From positions 1,054,001 to 1,118,000 of the forward strand of contig NW_022204508.1 of NCBI RefSeq assembly GCF_008831285.2: DNA of 64,000 nucleotides, read 5' to 3'. The translations under genes were made by a program, and so were the position numbers. Under the pieces are notes generated by a model. It ran no database searches and had not been told where the DNA came from. It saw only the letters and a program-made list of their open reading frames with translations. The stretch comes from Nymphaea colorata. Its lineage: Eukaryota; Streptophyta; Magnoliopsida; Nymphaeales; Nymphaeaceae. Of this stretch, positions 57,759-64,000 are shown piece by piece (positions within the stretch are counted from its first letter, which is position 1; every line of letters starts with the position of its first letter).

Positions 57759-57873
57759 GAGGTCGTTTGATTGTGTTGGAACACGGCGGAACAGAACAGA
57801 CACGTTCTGTTTTGACAAAATTGACACAAACGTCGGACAGAGAATAGTAAAGACAGAACAGACAGAGAACAAA

Positions 57874-57886
57874 GGGTATAAATAGG
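57874..57886 (+). promoter_or_regulatory. TATA box within the PIF/Harbinger element
   Basis: GGGTATAAATAGG with a pyrimidine-rich leader 80 bp downstream; orientation agrees with the Myb/SANT-like remnant. Confidence 0.5.
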
Positions 57887-58454
57887 AGAGACGTTCCTGC
57901 GCGTTCCGTCGTTTACCACGGAACAGCACATCGAGGAACGCAGACTCTCCTCGACCCCGAGCTCCTCTTGCCTCGCCCTTTCTCTTTCTTTCCCTCTCTC
58001 CTTCTCCTTCGTCTCCACCCGACCTGCTCATTCTCTTCTGTCCGTCTCCTCCCGAGCTTCCCCTTCTCCTCCATCTCTGCCCCCGTCTCTGCCCCTTCTT
58101 CTCTGTCTCCACCCCGAGCTGCCCCTTCTCTTCGTCTCCACCCGGTCGCTGCCCTAGCCCTTTCTCTTTCTATCCTTCTCCTCCGTCTCCGCCCCCTCGC
58201 CCTTTCTCTTTCTCATCCTGAAAACCTATTGCATCTTCACCGGCAGATCCTCCTCACCATCGCGGTGTGTGCCCTTCCATCTTTTTTTATGTTCTTGAAG
58301 ATTCCCACACACGTGCAATCCATCAGACTGATATCTTATTGATATTATGGAAATGAAAAAATTGTAAATGGTCTGCCAAATAACATGGTCCCGTGCCTGG
58401 CCAAGGGGCAGTAACTACAAGTGGACCGAAGAAGAGAGTAACTACAGTCTACAG

Positions 58455-59600
58455 GTATGCTCCTGAGCTTTTCCCCTTTCCATTTTGGAAGTAATGCATT
58501 TAAACTCGAAATGCTAGTCATATTGTTTGACACTGATGCTACCCCAAATTTGAATGCAGGTGATATGATAGTTGGACCAACCAAAACTCCTTTCATGGAC
58601 GAGATATCGACAGGCTTAACATAGTATTACCCAATTTTATGTTCTATGCCTAGAACGATCTTGCATGCCAAACGTTTGGCAAAATGTTTGAGAGAGAAAT
58701 GCCAAACAAATGAATGAATGGCATTTGCTCTTGAAGTCGCTTTGAGGTCAGAGTACCCTTGAGTTTGTAAGTATGGCATGGGCACAAACAAATGAATGGG
58801 ATCTTATGTTAATCATGTTATTCTGAAACTGATTTTCAGGTATTTTCTCTTCATTAAGATCGATCAATCTAAATGTGCACATGAATTTAGTTTAGAGAGA
58901 ATGGAAAAGTCATAAAGAATTTATGAATATGGTTATAACATGCGGCCCACAGGAGCAATGTGAATGGCTTCACAACTGTTCGTGTAGCTTCTTCACCTGC
59001 AGAACTTGGGAACCGACACTAGGATCTCCAAACACAAAAACAGAAAAAAAGAATCTTATGTGTTAGGAGCCTTGAAAGTTATGACAAATGTGGACTGTCA
59101 AAATTTGAAGCCCATATGGAAACCTCCACGTTATCAATATCAGGTGAGATAGGAACATGGATCATCTGTATTATCTCTAGCCTCTAGGCCATTTGAAGAA
59201 CTCTCTCTCTCTCTCTCTCTCGTCAAAATCTGAAACCAGTCTGGTCTATCTTGGGCCCAACCTGACTCGCATTCCATATGTACAACTGTGTTTTATGTGC
59301 TCCGAAGTTACAGTAACATTGAAATTTAGACATGGCGGCAGAAACATTTAAAAACCAATAAGCTTTGACAACATTGCCACATGACTGAGACATCATATAC
59401 TACAAGTTTAATGCACACAATTGTCGGAGTTACGCAGTTCATCTGAGTTTGACGAATCTCTACAGTACTACATGAGTCTGTGATCTTAGCTGCTAGAGAA
59501 GAATGCGTAACCTATCGCCGATACACAATGCCCAATAACAAGAGAAAGAGCGAGAGAGGAAACAGACAGCCTTGGTTGCTTACCATTTGTCGTCATGAAG
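58455..59600. other. Interior of the PIF/Harbinger element, no gene seen
   Basis: AT-rich with a (CT)n run near 59199-59222. Short frames only. Confidence 0.45.
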
Positions 59601-60661
59601 GCGGAGCCTTTTCTGCGGTGCTTTATTGAAGAACATAAGAGCAAGAAAAAAAAAGAAGGAAATTGTAATGTGGCCTACTCTTGTATCTATTTGTCCCAAT
59701 CACATATCATAGACGAAATTTCATTTTTTATAATGATTATAAAATTTGTGGAGTGTAGTGATTATTTGGTCGTAATTGGAGATATATTATCAAATTTGTT
59801 TACCTGAATTCAGGTTTGAATATAATGTCATATTGCATCGGAACCATTGACATCCCTCTTAAACCCAAAGCGCTTCACGAGAAAATTTCTCTTAAAACAA
59901 ACGTCAGACAGGACGGACAGAACAGATAGAACAGACGTATGCGAAACAAACGCTGGACAAGATGAACATTGTGTTCTGTTCCTAAAATCATCAAACGGTG
60001 GACAAGAAACACCATTATTCATGAGGACAGGACAGTAGTGTAATGGAACAGGACGTCCTATCCGTTCTGTCCCAGTAGACAGCAATCAAACAACCTCTAA
60101 GAGGCCCTGTGCGCCCAAATTCAAATATGGAGAAGATATTTGAATCTTGTGGAATGCATCAGGGATCCACTCCCACCAAAAAAAAAAAATACTGATGGCT
60201 AGAAGGAAACCATCAGTAAAAATTCGGTTGACGAGTTATCGACGGTGACAATGAAGAGCATCATGTTGATTGATGACATGTCCATAGGCATCTGTAAAGA
60301 CTAGATATTTACCAACTATTATGGGAACCATCAGTATTGAAATGAGTATCACTAACGTCCAATGAGAACCATCACGGCTTATTGAATTACTAATGTTCGA
60401 TTCCGCTGTCACTAATGGTGGGTCTTCCCTTAAACGTGTAGACAACCCATTGTTTACTGAGTTATCTTGAGCACATCAATAAATATACAACTTTTACGAA
60501 CGGCGTATAAATGCCATCAGTATTTATCTAGGTGACGTTGTTTCTTCTGTCAGCGTAAGTTTAAAAGCTTGCTCACAGTTTCTCATGATATATCTTCCTT
60601 TATGACTGATGGTTTTTCGTCTTCCATCAATGAACACTTATCCTTATTTTTCTGTTGCAAT

Positions 60662-60824
60662 CAGGGGCGAATCCAAGGGAGAGCCCACAGCAAAAAAAAA
60701 AAAAAAAAAAAAACATGTAAATTTTAGAAAATTTCGCTTGTCCTATATAAAAATTTTGGAAAAGTCAAAATTTAGAAACTTTACTTCAACCCCCTTCATG
60801 AAAAAATTTTTGGTTCCACGCCTG
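60662..60824 (+). mobile_element. hAT MITE, 163 bp, CAGGGGCGGAG family, nested
   Basis: Starts CAGGGGCGAATCCAA and ends TTGGTTCCACGCCTG, with a perfect 8-bp duplication GTTGCAAT on both sides (60654-60661 and 60825-60832). It contains a 22-A run and TCAAAATTTAGAAACTTTA-like interior as in the 37816 copy. Non-coding. Confidence 0.9.
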
Positions 60825-60952
60825 GTTGCAATCCCCATTCGATTTTCCTCTGTTTGTCATCCACAGCTTCCCCCACATCTGTGTTGCTTGCCACTAACAA
60901 CCATTGAACCTACCTTTAATCAGCCACGGTAGACCACCAGTGAATACTAAGT

Positions 60953-61144
60953 GTGAAACCTTCACAATTTCCTACTGGAAGCAGAAGCAAGAATCAACTC
61001 GAAGCACAAAATGCAGCATTAAGAAAACAAGTCAATACTATACAAGAAAAACTAGTTGTACTTGAGGAAAAATGTGCACCATATGATGAAGTTAAATTAA
61101 AGTGTCTGAGCTCGAGACAACTTGTGTTGAGGTCCCAAAGGTAG
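60953..61144 (+). pseudogene. C-terminal fragment of an En/Spm-type transposon protein
   Basis: A 63-codon frame reading NQLEAQNAALRKQVNTIQEK then LVVLEEKC: a leucine/glutamine-rich coiled coil. Plant En/Spm (Ptta-type) transposase proteins often end in such a heptad region, and the surrounding CACTA-like subterminal repeats support the reading. No upstream transposase domain remains. Another coiled-coil protein cannot be excluded. Confidence 0.45.
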
Positions 61145-62092
61145 ACACTAAATGTACAAAGGTAGATATGCTCGTAGATAGTGTAAATCAAATTATAGCT
61201 TCACTTGTGGGATCATTCGGTTAAGTTTCAAATATATTTTATATTAAAATCATGCATACCATTTCTCGTAACATATTTTACTTGTTCTATGCAACTTTGC
61301 CGCCTGATTTATGCCATTGATAAGTATAGATGAAATTTGAAGTCTAGATTATTGGACTTTGTTTCATGTTTTGAATATTATTACCAATACCATTGGAATA
61401 TCTAAGATGGGATACATGTATCAAAAAATTTGTTAGACTTATTCATACATATGTACTTGTTATTAAGGATAATATCCATTCATTTGTCTTTAATCAATAA
61501 TATGTTCTGTATAATACATTGATTGCATTTTGTTCTGTTATTGATATCGTGCAAGGTTTTTTTGTATTCCCATTTTTCAGGTTGTACATGATATAGTATA
61601 ATATAAAACATATTACAACCTTTTACTGACAGGTATCTCACATCAGTAAAAGTGCAATCTAGCGTCCATAAAATAGCTAGTACTGACAGGAAGCAATTGA
61701 CAATATTAAATATTAATTTTTTCTGGTGGGTATTTCTGTTAGTAAAAAGTGCACTGACGGTAGCCAGTCATTACTATATATGGTATACTGTAGGGATGGC
61801 TGCGGGCATGTCAGTAAATCCTCAGCAATACAAGATGGCCACGATTTTCAGTGTAAGTGCACAAATGACTGACTGATGTAAGCAAGCGTCGCTACCCCAT
61901 GCAATACACTAACAGCAACAGCCATTAGTATAATTTGACATCTACTAACGGTCTAGTGGACCCCATCATTGAAATATTTAGTAGCACAATCTACACTCAT
62001 GGACCCTGACATCCATCAATAAAAGTATTAATGGTGGTCTAGACATTTTTAACTGACGTTTTTTTAAATGTCAATATTGTTTTCTTTTTGAT

Positions 62093-62990
62093 GATCCAAG
62101 CCTTAGGATGCCAATAAATTGGATTTGGACCATATGTATCATTTTATAATGTCCAGTTACCGATGCAAACTGACCAGCAGTAGGCTCCCATGTTTTATTA
62201 AGAATGGGATGAAATTGGAAACAATAAATGTCCGATTTATTGGATATGGTCCACGTATTTCAAAACGAATTCAAATGTGACAACATTTCAATCTAACTTT
62301 TATATTCATAATCTGAATTTTATATGAATTTGACTTTTTAATTAGCATTCTATATACAAATCCAGCTTCTAAATAAACAACTAATCATTTCAAACCACAG
62401 TAGATGATATTTTAAGAATCGACTTCCAAAATACATGGATATCGGATAGACATTTGTTTAAAATTGAACATAAATTTAAATCAAAACGAATATTGACTGA
62501 CTCAAAAACTCAAGCTCGAGCTCAACTTGACGATACGACATCGAGCTCAAACCCAACTTATTTAGCTTGCTTATGCTAAACATGTACTGTTTCTGTTAAC
62601 TCGTTTAGTTAGTACTCGTTTAACATGATGTCCCCATGATTGGGCTTAGGATCAGGATGTCTGGGACTCATACAAATCTAGTTCAGCAGTTTTTTTTCAA
62701 CAGACTCTGTTTGACAGAACCATGAGCTCAGTACTAAGTGTGAAAGGTCTCTCTAACAATAGCAACAAATTAAGATCAAGTGGCACTAGCCAGGCAAGGT
62801 TGGTTCAGGCCAATTACATGGCCAGGCTAGGTTTTCTTGCTAGTTTTTCTAGCAATTTGCTTTCATGTTGGCTTTCTTGATTTCATACACATAAAGCTGC
62901 AGTTGAGGGTTTAAAAGAAGAAATCCAACATTTTTCGCACAGTGGTAAAAAGGTACAGTTCATTAAGTACCTCGGTTGTTGCTGTGGCTT
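62093..62990. other. No gene recognised
   Basis: AT-rich. At 62500-62640 a patch of CAAGCTCGAGCTCAACTTG and AACTCGTTTAGTTAG words resembles the hAT subterminal repeats of 46329-52829, without visible termini. Confidence 0.4.
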
Positions 62991-63027
62991 ATATATATAT
63001 ATATATATATACATACATACATACAGG

Positions 63028-63058
<31 letters not shown>

Positions 63059-63085
63059 CTGTGTGTGTGTGTGTGTGTGTGTCTG
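62991..63085. repeat. (TA)n/(GT)n compound microsatellite
   Basis: TA runs interrupted by CATACATA, then a GT run at about 63061-63082. Confidence 0.95.
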
Positions 63086-63090
63086 TATAA

Positions 63091-63975
63091 CAGTAGAACT
63101 CGACCACATTTGCAATCTGCTTGCCGACAGAAGGACAGCAAGTTGTAGAAATGAAAGGAAAATAAGAGAGGAAAGCTTCAGCTTTAGAAGCTTTTTTGAT
63201 AAGTGTGTGAAGGGTGTGGAATAGTTGTGTTTTACCAGATGGACAATTTACGGGATCTGGTTTTGCCAATTATATATTGTGGTCCATACCGCTGTCTACA
63301 AACTACAAAGTCTATTTTTTTCTTTTCATTTTTGCTTGGATCTTGATGGCTGGGGCAAGCCAGGCTTGTTATACATTCACTTGCTGTCACTGAATTTTGG
63401 CCATATTATAATCAAGTAAATTGCTGAGAAACAGGTGATCCAGCAGGGCCTGCATGCCAAAAGCCTCATATGGACATGTTGGTGTCATTTCTTAGAATCT
63501 TTCACTTTGCAAAAAGTTTTATAATGTCAATGCTTTCATATACCATCTGAGTTAAAAAACACACTATAAAATGCATGAATTATAAATTATTCAACTATAA
63601 GCGGTTTCCAATTTTTTTTCAAACATCTCATATAATTTTGAAGAAATGTGTATAGTGCTAGCAAGTGCATCTTCTTAAAAGTTAAGAATGTAGGCGCATT
63701 TTCAGAATGTGGGTTTGTGTTTTAAATTTATGAAGATCATTAAATGCATATTAATGGCCTAAATGTGAAAACCTTTGAAGGCCGCTCAAATAATGGCCAA
63801 CTTGGGATTTTATCATATCAGCTAATAAATCAGGGCCTTTGTGCATCAATTGATGGATTGAAAACAAAATAATATTTAAAATTGTTTTTAAAAATTTTCT
63901 AAAGAAAAAGGTAAATTTTAGTATCTGTACAGATTCAAGCCAAAAAAGGACATTGCCTTCTATTTGGCCCAAATA
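63091..63975. repeat. NLR 3'-side flank, copy C
   Basis: Matches 29642-31200 in order, without the 197-bp MITE and without the tandem duplication: AACAGTAGAACTCGACC, AAGCTTCAGCTTTAGAAGC, GAGAAACAGGTGATCCAGC, ATTAATGGCCTAAAT, CAGGGCCTTTGTGCA. It lacks about 370 bp present at 29910-30280. By its order the 3' end of another NLR should lie just beyond the window. Confidence 0.85.
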
Positions 63976-64000
63976 GCATCAGATTTATCATTTATACATG

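Larger units (their letters stand above)
57759..60097 (+). mobile_element. PIF/Harbinger-type element, 2.3 kb
   Basis: Ends GAGGTCGTTTGATTG and, inverted, GAGGTTGTTTGATTG (14 of 15 alike), with TAA duplications. Both ends carry GGAC(A/G)GAACAG-type subterminal words. A TATA box (GGGTATAAATAGG, about 57874) is followed by a CT-rich leader with a possible donor near 58264. At about 58409-58454 lies an exon-like piece GSNYKWTEEESNYSLQ then GTATGC, reminiscent of the Myb/SANT protein encoded by PIF/Harbinger elements. No DDE transposase was found, so it is probably an internally deleted copy. Confidence 0.8.
60168..62092 (+). mobile_element. Decayed CACTA (En/Spm) element, internally deleted
   Basis: Left CACTCCCACCAAAAA is followed by TACTGATGGC and CCATCAGTA, and many short inverted TGATGG/CCATCAGT, CTGACGG and ACTGACAGG words recur to about 62060. 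Subterminal repeats of this design are typical of CACTA elements. The right end is only suggested by AACTGACG, then TTGTTTTCTTTTTG at about 62077-62092. A short coiled-coil frame inside (60953-61144) fits an En/Spm protein C-terminus. The element carries a nested MITE. Confidence 0.6.

Noticed and set aside
57968-58342. 124-codon plus-strand frame rich in Ser/Leu/Pro
   Set aside because: CT-rich leader of the PIF/Harbinger element; the repeated CTCCGTCTCC words produce the frame.
62942-63269. Frames made of Ile-Tyr and Val-Cys runs
   Set aside because: Translations of TA and GT microsatellites.

Overview
The window looks like nuclear DNA of a flowering plant. It is AT-rich, has spliceosomal intron signals, and carries plant-type CC-NBS-LRR (NLR) disease-resistance sequences plus plant families of hAT, PIF/Harbinger, CACTA, L1-type LINE and long-LTR retroelements. 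Species and chromosome cannot be told. I found no convincing intact host gene: every recognisable protein-coding stretch is a broken NLR, a transposon gene, or an exon fragment. No rRNA, tRNA or organellar insert was recognised by eye; a tRNA scan was not possible.

Left part (1-16.2 kb): GAATCC/TCGGAT-rich inverted and 440-bp tandem repeats (1-3.4 kb) with a 369-bp non-autonomous hAT element; a proline/histidine-rich exon-like frame (4.1 kb); an L1-type LINE reverse transcriptase relic on the minus strand (7.1-9.1 kb); LTR fragments and a CTGGCC-rich dispersed repeat (9.1-10.8 kb); a quiet stretch; then a long CT-rich tract facing a GA-rich tract (14-16.2 kb).

Middle (16.2-29 kb): a complete 9.5-kb LTR retrotransposon bounded by a perfect 5-bp target duplication (GAATA), with 2.9-kb LTRs, PBS, polypurine tract and a 3.7-kb interior of tandem repeats without recognisable gag or pol. 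This is a LARD-type non-autonomous element sitting inside the GA-rich tract. More CTGGCC-rich repeat follows.

Right part (29.6-64 kb): a decayed tandem NLR locus, all on the minus strand. Copy A (31.4-34.8 kb) runs from the CC domain through NB-ARC to the LRRs but has several stops and frameshifts. Copy B keeps only the LRR part and is split in two (45.3-46.3 and 52.8-53.5 kb) by a 6.5-kb hAT transposon with a perfect 8-bp target duplication. Flanking DNA of the NLR unit is also duplicated (29.6-31.2, 34.9-35.8, 45.1-45.3, 54.3-55.1, 63.1-64.0 kb), which implies a third NLR copy starting just right of the window.

The hAT element carries a disrupted transposase gene whose three-exon structure is still readable. 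Its long 5' intron contains a splice-bounded 72-bp exon that reads as one leucine-rich repeat of an ERECTA-family receptor kinase, so it looks like a Pack-type element that picked up a host gene fragment. The far right holds a PIF/Harbinger element (57.8-60.1 kb), a CACTA relic (60.2-62.1 kb) with a nested hAT MITE, and the third NLR flank.
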